Shown here: positions 33,942 to 42,426 of the stretch, piece after piece
Layout: every line of letters starts with the position of its first letter
Numbering within the stretch: position 1 is the stretch's first letter
Assembly: GCF_013359755.1 (NCBI RefSeq)
Contig: NZ_JABMCJ010000071.1
Location: 149,141-213,140, forward strand
Source: Tardiphaga robiniae
Lineage (GTDB): Bacteria > Pseudomonadota > Alphaproteobacteria > Rhizobiales > Xanthobacteraceae
Length of the DNA: 64,000 nt
Direction of reading: 5' to 3'
Position numbers and translations under genes: made by a program
Notes under the pieces: model-generated
The model's database searches: none
The model's input: the letters and a program-made list of their open reading frames with translations, nothing else
Told to the model about the DNA's origin: nothing

Positions 33942-35107
33942 AGGCTCGGATTGTATCCGAGAAGAACCGTGTCACCCTGCTTTACAGCGAATGCTTGCAT
34001 AGCTGGCGAAACTGGTCCCTCAACATCAAAATCACCAAAACGCTTTCTAAAATAGCCCCAGTATCTTGCGAGCACGCCGGTTCTTCGAAACATCGGACAC
34101 ACCCAAACCCACTGAAGTCCCCAATTCTTGCCACTGGTTTGATCGCGCAAGCGAAACGCACAAGCACCCACTATTAAATCTCGTTCGTTGAGAAAGAGAA
34201 ATCCGTGAACATTCGGATCGCTATCGCCGTCGCTGCTGTCCCATTGAACAAAATCATAGCCGAACTCACGTCGAAAGAAGCGAGCCCTTTCGTAAATTTC
34301 TCGATGCTTCCAAGCTGGAGATGTAGCTGTTACCAATTCGGGCTCTGAATCAGTCAGCCGGGCTTGAGCTAGTTGCGAAAGAGGTTCTGGATTGAGCACT
34401 CTCATTCGCAACTTATGCTCTCTTCGATGATTTGCGCTCGCATCCGGATCTCCTTTAAACCAAGTGTATCCACATTGCGCGCAGACTGTTTCTTTCGGAG
34501 AGGCACGTCGACGAAATCTTGGAGCGTCGACCGACAACAAGAGAGGCTCACCGGCATCGCCCCACCAAAGCTCTGCTTTGTACCCGCTGGACATCCGCAG
34601 CCGCTCAATCTTCGTTGCAAACGTCGCACGCCCCTCGACCTCAAGCGCTTGGGGAGCCATCTTATGACGGTTCTTGGCAAACCAAAGAATCGAGAGTTGG
34701 GCTTCAGTGATGCGACGGAGAGACTTGATACTCGGCATCAATGCCTCGACCAAAGGCATTGGGTCGAGTGCAAAACCGAGTCGCTCCAATTGAATCAGAA
34801 GCTCGGCGACATCTGCCGCGGCCAATGCATGGAAACCAGAAACTGAACTAGAACGTGCCTTTGGCAGGTAATAAATTCTTCGCCAGGGAAGCTCGAATAC
34901 AGCGCATAGTTTCTTAATATCAACGTTTCCGTCTAGGCGGGCATCGTAGAGATAGAAAATGTCTTCGATATCAGCCCGCATAGCCCATCCATCGCTTGCT
35001 ATGCGTCGAAGAAGCTCGCTTCCACTATGTAGGCGCGCCTTTCCAAGAGGTCGGCTCAATGCGTCCCAAATAGCCTTAATCGTCCCCACGTCAAGAATAT
35101 TGGACAA
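33938..35107 (-). CDS. Acetyltransferase with Eco1/ESCO-type zinc finger
   Basis: Predicted 389-aa protein from TTG 35107 (AGGGGA six bases upstream); the frame also opens at 35227, but that part looks non-coding. An N-terminal region of about 200 residues has no known match. Then comes a zinc finger CAQCGYTWFKGD ... HRREH, exactly C-x2-C-x14-H-x3-H (Cys209, Cys212, His227, His231), the spacing and wording of the finger in eukaryotic cohesin acetyltransferases (Eco1/ESCO). A GNAT-like C-terminus follows, with WVWVCPMFRRTGVLARYW and SPAMQAFAVKQGD corresponding to ESCO's IWVFSMMRRKKIAS and PDGKLFA. It is translationally coupled to the HEPN-like gene. The target is unknown; the low GC suggests transfer. 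Confidence 0.68.
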   Translation of the reverse strand: MSNILDVGTIKAIWDALSRPLGKARLHSGSELLRRIASDGWAMRADIEDIFYLYDARLDGNVDIKKLCAVFELPWRRIYYLPKARSSSVSGFHALAAADVAELLIQLERLGFALDPMPLVEALMPSIKSLRRITEAQLSILWFAKNRHKMAPQALEVEGRATFATKIERLRMSSGYKAELWWGDAGEPLLLSVDAPRFRRRASPKETVCAQCGYTWFKGDPDASANHRREHKLRMRVLNPEPLSQLAQARLTDSEPELVTATSPAWKHREIYERARFFRREFGYDFVQWDSSDGDSDPNVHGFLFLNERDLIVGACAFRLRDQTSGKNWGLQWVWVCPMFRRTGVLARYWGYFRKRFGDFDVEGPVSPAMQAFAVKQGDTVLLGYNPSL

Positions 35108-35346
35108 TGTTATTCCCCTAGCCTGAAGGAGAGGTGAAACGAAGCAATACCGACCAAGCCTCCCGCAATACGATGGGTTTCCTCTGACCCAACTCGCGCA
35201 ACCATGCCCCGACCATTCGACATACAAGCTAAAGGCTTGGATGGTTGATCACGACCAATTCTGAAGAAGTCACTCGCGGAAGATACATCTCGCCAATTGG
35301 CCAATCTAGAACCGCCAAGCCTACCCAAGTTGTCAATTCTGCATTG

Positions 35347-35958
35347 TTACCGCGGTCGATCGAGACGGAATTCCTCTGCCGGCACTGCCACGCGCCATGC
35401 ATATCTCGGGCAAACTATGAAATCTTGATCATAGTGATCGAGGCGGCAATAGATTTCAGCGATATGCACTGTCGTTACATATACTGCGAGGTTGGCAATT
35501 TCGTAAAATTCGGCATGATGAGCCGCATACCAAATCGCCTTGTCAAGCGAAGGTGTCCACGACATTCCCATGCTATGCACCGGGCCAGCGCAACCACGGA
35601 ACAAAGTGAATCGCTCGCTCGCAAATGGAGCAACTGTTAGGCCTAATGGCTTTAGCTCTAGGAGACGATTGCGGTCGCAAGCGTCGAATACGTCTTTGAT
35701 GAGCGAAAATCCCCACTCGTGGAAATGAGAAGTGTGCACGTAAGCGTCAAGCCAAGGCGCCTCCAGGCAACCCAACTTTGAAAGTATTCTGTAATTGCGA
35801 ATTATAAAGCTTAAGCCGTCTGCCGGGATATAACCTTGAAAATTCTGACCACGAGCAATCGCAGTCTTCACGTTGTCAGCGTCAATTTCCGTGAGGCCAG
35901 AGAAGTCCAAATCTTCGAGCCCGGGCGCGTCTCCATACGGTGAACGGCCCGATTCCAT
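35347..35958 (-). CDS. Uncharacterised protein, possible ADP-ribosyltransferase-like fold
   Basis: A 203-aa soluble protein in the same low-GC block. The second half reads FTLFRGC (Arg121), GMSWTPSLDKAIWYAA (Ser133-Trp-Thr135) and ends HYDQDFIVCP. This is the R...S-W-T...(E/D)-x-(E/D) order of arginine/thiol-specific ADP-ribosyltransferase folds, with two Asp where Glu is usual. A group of bacterial hypothetical proteins shares the YRG / SWT / A-W-A pattern. Activity is uncertain because of the missing Glu. It is the first gene of the three-gene minus-strand block, 240 bp upstream of the acetyltransferase, and lies 57 bp from guaA. Confidence 0.5.
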   Translation of the reverse strand: MESGRSPYGDAPGLEDLDFSGLTEIDADNVKTAIARGQNFQGYIPADGLSFIIRNYRILSKLGCLEAPWLDAYVHTSHFHEWGFSLIKDVFDACDRNRLLELKPLGLTVAPFASERFTLFRGCAGPVHSMGMSWTPSLDKAIWYAAHHAEFYEIANLAVYVTTVHIAEIYCRLDHYDQDFIVCPRYAWRVAVPAEEFRLDRPR

Positions 35959-36014
35959 TCAAACATTCCTTTGTTCCGCTGGACCATAGCCCCTAAGCCG
36001 ATATCAGACGCCCC

Positions 36015-37622
36015 CTACTCCCACTCAATCGTCCCCGGCGGCTTGCTCGTGATGTCATACACCACGCGGTTGACGCCCTTCACCTCGTTGATGATGCGTG
36101 TCGCGGTCTCGCCGAGAAACTTCATATCGAACGCATAGAAGTCGGCGGTCATGCCGTCGGTCGATGTCACGGCGCGCAGGCCGACGACGTATTCGTAGGT
36201 GCGGCCGTCGCCCATCACGCCCACGGTCTTCACCGGCAATAGGACGGCGAAGGCCTGCCAGATGGTGTCGTAGAGATCGGCCTTGCGGATCTGGTCGATA
36301 TAGACGGCGTCGGCCTCTCTGAGGATGTCGAGCTTTTCGCGGGTGATCTCGCCGGGGCAGCGGATCGCGAGGCCCGGTCCGGGGAACGGATGACGGCCGA
36401 CAAAGATATCCGGCAGGCCGAGTTCGCGGCCGAGATCGCGGACCTCGTCCTTGAACAGTTCGCGCAGCGGCTCGACCAGCTTCATGTTCATGCGTGCCGG
36501 AAGCCCGCCGACATTGTGATGCGACTTGATGGTGACTGAAGGTCCGCCGGTGAAGGACACGCTCTCGATTACGTCGGGATACAGCGTGCCCTGCGCGAGG
36601 AAGTCCGCGCCGCCGATCTTCTTGGCCTCAGTGTCGAACACGTCGATGAACAAGCGGCCGATGGTCTTGCGCTTCACTTCGGGATCGGTGACGCCTTCGA
36701 GTTCGCCGAGGAACGTCTTCGATGCGTCCACATGCACCAGCGGAATGTTGTAGTGGTGCCGGAACAGATCGACGACGGTCTTGGCCTCGTCCTTGCGCAG
36801 CATGCCGTGATCGACGAATACGCAAGTGAGCTGATCGCCGATCGCCTCATGAATCAGTACGGCAGCGACGGCAGAGTCGACACCGCCGGAGAGACCGCAG
36901 ATCACCTTGCCCTTGCCGACCTGGGCGCGGATCTTCTCGATCGCTTCCTCACGGAAGGCGCGCATGGTCCAGTCGCCGGTGAAGCCGGCGATGTTGCGCA
37001 CGAAGTTGTGGATCAGTTTCGCGCCATCGGGCGTATGCGCCACTTCCGGATGAAACTGCATCGCATAGAATTTTCTGGTGTCGTCGGCGATGATCGAGAT
37101 CGGCGAGCCCGGCGCCTTGGCGACGGCGCGAAAACCCTCGGGCATCTTGGTGACGCGGTCGCCATGGCTCATCCAGACGTCGTATTTGCCACCCACTTCC
37201 CACACCCCGTCGAACAGCGCGCAGGTGTCGGTGATCTCGATCGCGGCGCGGCCGAATTCGCGATGATGGCCGGCCTCGACGGTGCCGCCGAGCTGCTGCG
37301 CCATGGTCTGTTCGCCGTAGCAGATGCCCAGCACCGGCACGCCAGCGGTGAGGATCGACAGCGGCGCCGACGGCGCATTGTCGTCGAGCACCGAGGCCGG
37401 GCCACCGGACAGGATCACGGCCTTCGGCTTCATTTCGGCGAAGGCAGCCTCCGCCTTGTTGAACGGCACGATCTCGGAATAGACGCCCTCCTCGCGGACG
37501 CGCCGCGCGATCAGCTGCGTCACCTGAGAGCCGAAATCGACGATCAGAATCTTGTCATGCGCCGAAGCCACATGGGGTGACGGATCGGCGGGCGAAGATG
37601 AGGGTTTGCTGGGGGCTGTCAT
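36015..37622 (-). CDS. guaA: GMP synthase (glutamine-hydrolysing)
   Basis: Converts XMP to GMP using glutamine and ATP, 535 aa. An N-terminal class I glutamine amidotransferase domain ([17 protein letters not shown]; nucleophile in [11 protein letters not shown]; catalytic His in [10 protein letters not shown]) is followed by the ATP-pyrophosphatase domain ([14 protein letters not shown]) and the dimerisation domain ending KPPGTIEWE. It carries a non-conserved 23-residue N-terminal leader. With guaB at 43.3 kb it covers both steps from IMP to GMP. Its last 62 bp are duplicated at 27124-27185. Confidence 0.97.
   Translation of the reverse strand: MTAPSKPSSSPADPSPHVASAHDKILIVDFGSQVTQLIARRVREEGVYSEIVPFNKAEAAFAEMKPKAVILSGGPASVLDDNAPSAPLSILTAGVPVLGICYGEQTMAQQLGGTVEAGHHREFGRAAIEITDTCALFDGVWEVGGKYDVWMSHGDRVTKMPEGFRAVAKAPGSPISIIADDTRKFYAMQFHPEVAHTPDGAKLIHNFVRNIAGFTGDWTMRAFREEAIEKIRAQVGKGKVICGLSGGVDSAVAAVLIHEAIGDQLTCVFVDHGMLRKDEAKTVVDLFRHHYNIPLVHVDASKTFLGELEGVTDPEVKRKTIGRLFIDVFDTEAKKIGGADFLAQGTLYPDVIESVSFTGGPSVTIKSHHNVGGLPARMNMKLVEPLRELFKDEVRDLGRELGLPDIFVGRHPFPGPGLAIRCPGEITREKLDILREADAVYIDQIRKADLYDTIWQAFAVLLPVKTVGVMGDGRTYEYVVGLRAVTSTDGMTADFYAFDMKFLGETATRIINEVKGVNRVVYDITSKPPGTIEWE
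36017..36078 (-). repeat. guaA 3'-end copy of the direct repeat (att-like)
   Basis: The intact partner of the fragment at 27124-27185 (57/62 identical, same orientation). Together they bracket 8.9 kb. In islands using guaA, the integrase site lies in this tail and the incoming element restores the reading frame, leaving the original tail displaced. No integrase gene survives between the copies. Confidence 0.8.
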
Positions 37623-37698
37623 AGCGAGGAATTACGCGACTCAACGCGGGGTCGCAAGGCTGAAAAGGCTTCATGGCAGCCCTGCACCGCTCTATCCC

Positions 37699-37782
37699 CG
37701 TCATTGCGAGGAGCCCTTGCGACGAAGCAATCCAGTTCTTCTTTGTGGCTTTCTGGATTGCTTCGCTCCGCTCGCAATGACG
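37699..37782. repeat. Nested palindromic repeat element
   Basis: Outer arms CGTCATTGCGAG (37699-37710) and CTCGCAATGACG (37771-37782) enclose an inner pair, GCAATCCAG / CTGGATTGC, near 37727-37760. This is the CGTCATTGCGAGCGnAGCGAAGCAATCC family of intergenic repeats common in bradyrhizobia. It lies between rsmB-like and guaA genes. Confidence 0.75.
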
Positions 37783-37802
37783 CCGGATAGGCTCTAGCCG
37801 AC

Positions 37803-39101
37803 CTATTGGCGTCTCAAAACACTCACGAAAAACCCGTCCGTTCCGGTCCGGCGCGGGGTCATCAGCAGGCCTTCCGGGCTCTGATACGTCGCGGCCGCGA
37901 AATCCTCGGATTTGTCCCACAGCACCGACATCACCTGCGCCGGCGGCACCACCGAAAACTCCGGCTGCCGGGCGGTAAAGGCGCGGATCTGGTCGCGGTT
38001 TTCCTGGGGAAGCACCGAACAGGTCACATAGGCGATCCGGCCACCCGGCTTCACCAGCGCCACCGCGCGGTCGAGGACCTCGGCCTGGTCCTTGATCCGG
38101 ACCTCGAGGGCGCCCGGCCGCATCCGCCATTTGGCGTCGGGATTGCGGCGCCAGGTACCCGTGCCGGTGCAGGGCGCATCGATCAGCACGAGGTCCGCGG
38201 AGTTGTGGATGTCGCTGAGCGTATCATCCGGGCCCTTCGGGGTGCGGATATCGGCATTGTGGATGCCGGCGCGCGACAGGCGCTCGTGGATCGGCGCCAG
38301 CTGGCGCTTGTCGGCATCGGTAGCGATCAGCCGGCCCTTGCCCTGCATCATCGCCGCCAGCGCCAGCGTCTTGCCGCCGGCTCCGGCGCAGAGATCGATG
38401 ACCTGTTCGCCGGGCTTGGCGCCGGACAGCAATGCTGCGAGCTGCGAGCCCTCGTCCTGCACCTCGATGCCGCCCTTGATGAAATCCTCCTCGGCATGGA
38501 TGCCGGGATTGCGCGCGTCGGCGCCGAGATCGATCCGCAGCCCCAGCGGTGACCACGGCGTCTCGGTGGCCCCGAGATGGCGCAGCGAGCCCAGCACCTT
38601 CTCGCGCTTGGCCTTCAGCGTGTTGACGCGCAGGTCCAGCGGCGCACGGCTGGCCATGGCGGTGGCTTCCGCCACGCGATCGTCGCCAAATACATCGGCC
38701 AGCTGGCCATCGAGCCATTCCGGATAATCACCGGCGATATGCGCCGGTGCATCCGCCACCGTGCGCGACGCCAGCGCCGAGCGCTCCGCGTCAGACAGCG
38801 GCGCCGGCGCAAAACCGCTGCCGTCACAGAGCGCGGCAATCGTATCGACATCCATCCTGCGCTCGGCCTTGAGCATGCCGAGCAGCCGCGCCCGCGACGT
38901 ATCGTCGTCCATGATCCAGGCGCTGGAGGCCCGCCGCCGCAGCACGTCCCAGACCAACCCGGAAATCCCGGCCCGGTCGCCGGAGCCGGCGAAGCGGTGC
39001 GCGGTGCCCCATTCCTTCAGCGCCTTGGCGGCGGGGACACGCTGGGTGTCAATGGCCTCGATCACTTCGATCGCGGCGGAGAGGCGGGCGGCGGGAGTCA
39101 T
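37803..39101 (-). CDS. RsmB/NOP-family RNA 5-methylcytosine methyltransferase
   Basis: A 432-aa SAM-dependent methyltransferase. An N-terminal NusB-like helical region (residues 1-130) is followed by the Rossmann domain: VIDLCAGAGGKTLALAAMM (SAM motif I), VLIDAPCTGTGTWRRNPDAKW (PC motif with a catalytic Cys) and IAYVTCSVLPQENRDQI (TC motif with the second Cys). These two cysteines define m5C methyltransferases of rRNA, most likely 16S position 967 or a similar site. It is the usual alphaproteobacterial neighbour of guaA. Confidence 0.92.
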   Translation of the reverse strand: MTPAARLSAAIEVIEAIDTQRVPAAKALKEWGTAHRFAGSGDRAGISGLVWDVLRRRASSAWIMDDDTSRARLLGMLKAERRMDVDTIAALCDGSGFAPAPLSDAERSALASRTVADAPAHIAGDYPEWLDGQLADVFGDDRVAEATAMASRAPLDLRVNTLKAKREKVLGSLRHLGATETPWSPLGLRIDLGADARNPGIHAEEDFIKGGIEVQDEGSQLAALLSGAKPGEQVIDLCAGAGGKTLALAAMMQGKGRLIATDADKRQLAPIHERLSRAGIHNADIRTPKGPDDTLSDIHNSADLVLIDAPCTGTGTWRRNPDAKWRMRPGALEVRIKDQAEVLDRAVALVKPGGRIAYVTCSVLPQENRDQIRAFTARQPEFSVVPPAQVMSVLWDKSEDFAAATYQSPEGLLMTPRRTGTDGFFVSVLRRQ

Positions 39102-39141
39102 GGCAATCTTTCAACGGAGAGAGGCGCGACACCGCCCCCGA

Positions 39142-39492
39142 TCAGATCAGAAGAAGCATCCGTAGCGCGAAGTAGAACCACATCGCCAACAACACAAGCG
39201 CGCTGGCGAGCCAGGCCTGCGATCCCCGGCTATTGGCAATGAACCCGGCGCCCACGAAGCGGGCGATGACGAAGATCCAGGACAGGCAGACCAGCACCAG
39301 ATCGATCTTACGCAGCGGCAGGCCGATGGCGATCAGCGCATAGAACAGCAGGTCGAGCTGCGGAGCGGTATTCGGCAGATCGCCGGCGTCGTTGCGGCTC
39401 AGCAGGCCGCCGCGCCGGCCGGTCCAGAAGAACATGCCCAGCGTAATCGCCACCAGCACGAAGACCGGCAACAAAACCCATTGAATCGACAT
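39142..39492 (-). CDS. MAPEG-family membrane protein
   Basis: A 116-aa integral membrane protein from ATG 39492, preceded by GAGGAAATTTCA. Four helices are evident (VLLPVFVLVAITLGMFFWTG; LLFYALIAIGLPL; LVLVCLSWIFVIARFVGAGF; LASALVLLAMWFYFALRMLLL). The pattern resembles the MAPEG superfamily (membrane-associated eicosanoid/glutathione metabolism), widespread in bacteria with unknown substrates. An ATG six codons upstream (39510) is less well placed. Confidence 0.8.
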   Translation of the reverse strand: MSIQWVLLPVFVLVAITLGMFFWTGRRGGLLSRNDAGDLPNTAPQLDLLFYALIAIGLPLRKIDLVLVCLSWIFVIARFVGAGFIANSRGSQAWLASALVLLAMWFYFALRMLLLI

Positions 39493-39728
39493 TGAAATTT
39501 CCTCAGCCATGGGAGTTCAAGGCCGGAATTCAGAGCCGCGCGGCACCCCGCTCGCGCTACAGACCCGCCCCTTGGAACATGACGATTAACCGGCCCAAGA
39601 GTTCCATACGAGTTCCATGCCGGCTCCATCACGGGTTCCATTGAACCGGCTGGGCCGCCCTCGACACCCATTTGCAGGCGCTGCCCGGCGGCGCGCCACC
39701 CTCAAGAGTTCTGCCCGTGAGCCCTGCC

Positions 39729-40370
39729 ATGGCCTATCTCGATGAGCTCTTTGCGATGCTGACGCCCGGCGACCCGGACAGCTGGGCCGGCCTCATGATG
39801 TCCACCCTGGCTGGCGCCGCCGCAGCGCTCGCGGTGGCCATCCTGCTGAATCTCTATTTCCGAGCCCGGTATCGCTCGGTCCATGACGTGGTCCACCACG
39901 GCGTCGCGGCGCTGGCCGTGCTGGGCCTCCTGGCCTTCGCCGCCACCGACATGCGCCACACGGCACTGGGCTATCTCGGCATCAATCCGACCAGACCCGC
40001 CGTCGAATTCGAAATCCGCCTGCCCGACGCGGTCGCGGCGAAGATCATCGCGGAAGCCACGCAGATCGAATTGCATACCGACCGCAACCAGGCCCTCGCC
40101 GCCATCAGCGAAGGCCCGACTTTCACGAACAAGGGCGAGAGCATTCTCAGGGGTACGGTGCCGCTGAAATTTCGCACCGCGCAGCGAGTGATGATCGTGA
40201 ATGTGCCCGGCGAAGCACCGCTGATCTTCAAACTGCGTCTGGCCGCAAGCCCGAGCCACTCGACTGAATTCAGCCCGTGGCATCTGGTCGATCAGGTGAT
40301 CGCCTCAGCCCGTGCAGGCAAGACGGCCCGCGCCAACGACGGCTATGCAATCAGATATCGCGTGATCTAA
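39729..40370 (+). CDS. Membrane-anchored protein, unknown function
   Basis: A 213-aa protein from ATG 39729 (GTG 39717 is also possible). Residues 15-70 contain two membrane helices (LAGAAAALAVAILLNLYF and GVAALAVLGLLAFAATDM). The soluble remainder, ending SPWHLVDQVIASAR ... YAIRYRVI, is predicted periplasmic and mostly beta (AVEFEIRLPDAVAAK; EAPLIFKLRLAASP). Related hypothetical proteins occur in bradyrhizobia. It precedes the phosphoesterase gene by 70 bp on the same strand. Confidence 0.68.
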   Translation: MAYLDELFAMLTPGDPDSWAGLMMSTLAGAAAALAVAILLNLYFRARYRSVHDVVHHGVAALAVLGLLAFAATDMRHTALGYLGINPTRPAVEFEIRLPDAVAAKIIAEATQIELHTDRNQALAAISEGPTFTNKGESILRGTVPLKFRTAQRVMIVNVPGEAPLIFKLRLAASPSHSTEFSPWHLVDQVIASARAGKTARANDGYAIRYRVI

Positions 40371-40440
40371 CCTTTCGGTCGCCCGAGCCATCTGACTGAC
40401 ATCCGAGATGGCTACACTCCCCGCCAGAGGAGTTCCAGCC

Positions 40441-41292
40441 ATGTCCGAATTCCGCCTGATCCAGATCACCGATACGCATCTTAGCGCGGGCTTTCCGCAA
40501 TTCGTCGCAAATTTCCAGCGCGTCTGCGCGTTCATCGACGCGGCAAAGCCAGACCTCGTCATCAATAGCGGCGACCTTGCCTTCGATGGCCCGGGCCACC
40601 CCGATGACCTCGCCTTCGCCAGGTCACAGCATGACGCCCTTCCCGTCGCCTGCCGCTATCTGCCGGGCAATCACGACATCGGCGACAATCCGACTCTGGT
40701 CGCCCCGCCGCCAAGCCAGCTGATTTCCGAGCAGAACCGGCAGGCATTCGTGTCGGTCTTTGGACACGACCACTGGCGCTTCAACGCGGCCGGCTGGTGC
40801 TTCATCGGCCTGAATTCGTTGATCATGAATAGCGGGCTCGCCTACGAAGAGGAGCAGTTCGACTGGCTCGCCTCGCAACTGGCGGGCCTGAACGGACGGC
40901 CGCTGGCGCTGTTCATCCACAAGCCGCTATTTCTGAATGCCCCGGACGATCCGGAACTGGCCGCAACGTCGATCCGCTATGTCCCGATGCCGGCGCGCCG
41001 TCGTCTCATCGATCTGCTTGACCCTGTCGATCTGCGGCTCGTCGCCTGTGGTCATGTGCACCAGCGGCGCGACTACATATGGCGCGGCGTCAGGCACATC
41101 TGGGCGCCCTCAAGTAGTTTCATCATTGGTCCGGAGGACAGGCAGGAGACGATCGGCGTCAAGGAAGTCGGGCTTGTGGAATACAGTTTCCAGCCCGACG
41201 GCTTTGAAGTTCGCCACCGCCGCGCGCCGGGCCAGACCGACATCGATCTGTTCACCGTCATCAATGCGGACGGCACGGTGCGCCCGCAGTGA
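40441..41292 (+). CDS. Calcineurin-like metallophosphoesterase (CpdA-type)
   Basis: A 283-aa cytoplasmic phosphoesterase starting at ATG 40441 with AGAGGAGT upstream. The metal-site signature is complete: DTHL, GDLAFDG, GNHD, a later lone His (FIHKPLF) and GHVHQ. It resembles CpdA, the 3',5'-cyclic-AMP phosphodiesterase, and the broader class III phosphodiesterase group; the substrate is not certain. It is convergent with the oxidoreductase gene, with a small inverted repeat AAGGCG/CGCCTT (41303-41318) between them. Confidence 0.9.
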   Translation: MSEFRLIQITDTHLSAGFPQFVANFQRVCAFIDAAKPDLVINSGDLAFDGPGHPDDLAFARSQHDALPVACRYLPGNHDIGDNPTLVAPPPSQLISEQNRQAFVSVFGHDHWRFNAAGWCFIGLNSLIMNSGLAYEEEQFDWLASQLAGLNGRPLALFIHKPLFLNAPDDPELAATSIRYVPMPARRRLIDLLDPVDLRLVACGHVHQRRDYIWRGVRHIWAPSSSFIIGPEDRQETIGVKEVGLVEYSFQPDGFEVRHRRAPGQTDIDLFTVINADGTVRPQ

Positions 41293-41316
41293 TGACAGCC
41301 TGAAGGCGTATTCGCC

Positions 41317-42339
41317 TTACGCTTTGTCGGCGCCGACGCGCACCAGCTGCTTGCCGAAATTCGCGCCCTTCAGCAGCCCCATGAAGGCTGTCGGCGCATT
41401 GTCGAGACCTTCGGTGACGTGCTCCTTGTACTTCACCTTGCCCTCGCGCACCCATTGCGACATGTCGCGCAGGAAGTCGCCATGCATCGATGCGAAGTCG
41501 CGCACGATGAAGCCGCGGAAGTTGAGGCGCTTGGTGAGCACGTTGCGCATCATCGCGCCGGCCCATTTCGGCGCCTCCGACGTCGTATCGTTGTATTGTG
41601 CGATCAATCCGCAAACCGGAATGCGCGCGAAGAAGTTCAGCAGCGGAAACACCGCCTCGAACACAGCGCCGCCGACATTTTCGAAATACACGTCGATGCC
41701 GCCCGGGCATGCAGCCTTCAGCTTCGCCGGAAAATCCGGATCGCGATGATCGAGGCATTCGTCGAAGCCGAGCTCCTCCTTCACATAACGGCACTTGTCA
41801 GCACCGCCCGCGATACCGATGGCACGTGCGCCCTTGATCTTCGCAATCTGGCCGACCGCAGAGCCGACCGCGCCGGAGGCTGCGGCAACGACCACTGTCT
41901 CGCCGGCCTGCGGATTTCCAATGGCAAGCAGGCCCGTATAGGCGGTCATGCCCGGCATGCCGAGAATGCCGACGGCCGTCGAGATCGGTGCCAGCTTCGG
42001 ATCGAGTTTGCGCAGGCCTTTGCCGTCGGAGATCGCATGGGTCTGCCAGCCGGCATGGGCGAGCACGATATCGCCCTTGGCAAAACCCGGATTGTTCGAG
42101 GCGATCACCTCGCACACGGTGCCGCCTTCCATCACGCCATCCACTGGCACCGGCGCGGCATAGGACGGGCCGTCATTCATGCGGCCGCGCATATAGGGAT
42201 CGAGCGACAGCCAGATCGTGCGCAGCAGCACTTCGCCCTCACCCGGCGTCGGCACCGCATAATCCTCGATACGGAAATTCGATGGGCCGGGCTCACCGTG
42301 TGGGCGCGATGCGAGAACGACGCGTTTGGCTGCTGACAT
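41317..42339 (-). CDS. NADP-dependent oxidoreductase of CurA / leukotriene-reductase type
   Basis: A 340-aa medium-chain (zinc-less) reductase from ATG 42339. N-terminal GroES-like half (RIEDYAVPTPGEGEVLLRTIWLSLDPYMRGRM), then Rossmann half (ETVVVAAASGAVGSAVGQIAKIKGARAIGIAGG), with YFENVGG. This matches the prostaglandin/curcumin reductase group that saturates alpha,beta-unsaturated carbonyls with NADPH. Natural substrate unknown. It lies 32 bp downstream of a strong terminator, so it needs its own promoter within 42340-42375. Confidence 0.92.
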   Translation of the reverse strand: MSAAKRVVLASRPHGEPGPSNFRIEDYAVPTPGEGEVLLRTIWLSLDPYMRGRMNDGPSYAAPVPVDGVMEGGTVCEVIASNNPGFAKGDIVLAHAGWQTHAISDGKGLRKLDPKLAPISTAVGILGMPGMTAYTGLLAIGNPQAGETVVVAAASGAVGSAVGQIAKIKGARAIGIAGGADKCRYVKEELGFDECLDHRDPDFPAKLKAACPGGIDVYFENVGGAVFEAVFPLLNFFARIPVCGLIAQYNDTTSEAPKWAGAMMRNVLTKRLNFRGFIVRDFASMHGDFLRDMSQWVREGKVKYKEHVTEGLDNAPTAFMGLLKGANFGKQLVRVGADKA

Positions 42340-42370
42340 GGGACTTCTCCGTTTCTCTTTCTTGATCGCA

Positions 42371-42405
42371 AAAAAATGCGGCGCGCGATGATCGCGCGCC
42401 GCATT
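42371..42405 (-). terminator. Strong rho-independent terminator of the 42427-43053 gene
   Basis: A 12-14 bp GC-rich stem (ATGCGGCGCGCGAT / ATCGCGCGCCGCAT) directly followed on the minus strand by a run of seven T. It begins 22 bp after the stop codon at 42427. This is a textbook intrinsic terminator. Confidence 0.9.
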
Positions 42406-42426
42406 CAAAACGTAAACCGGCAAATA

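Noticed and set aside
33201..35958. A complete phage or prophage remnant
   Set aside because: No integrase, capsid, terminase or lysis genes; only three unknown genes with effector-like motifs.
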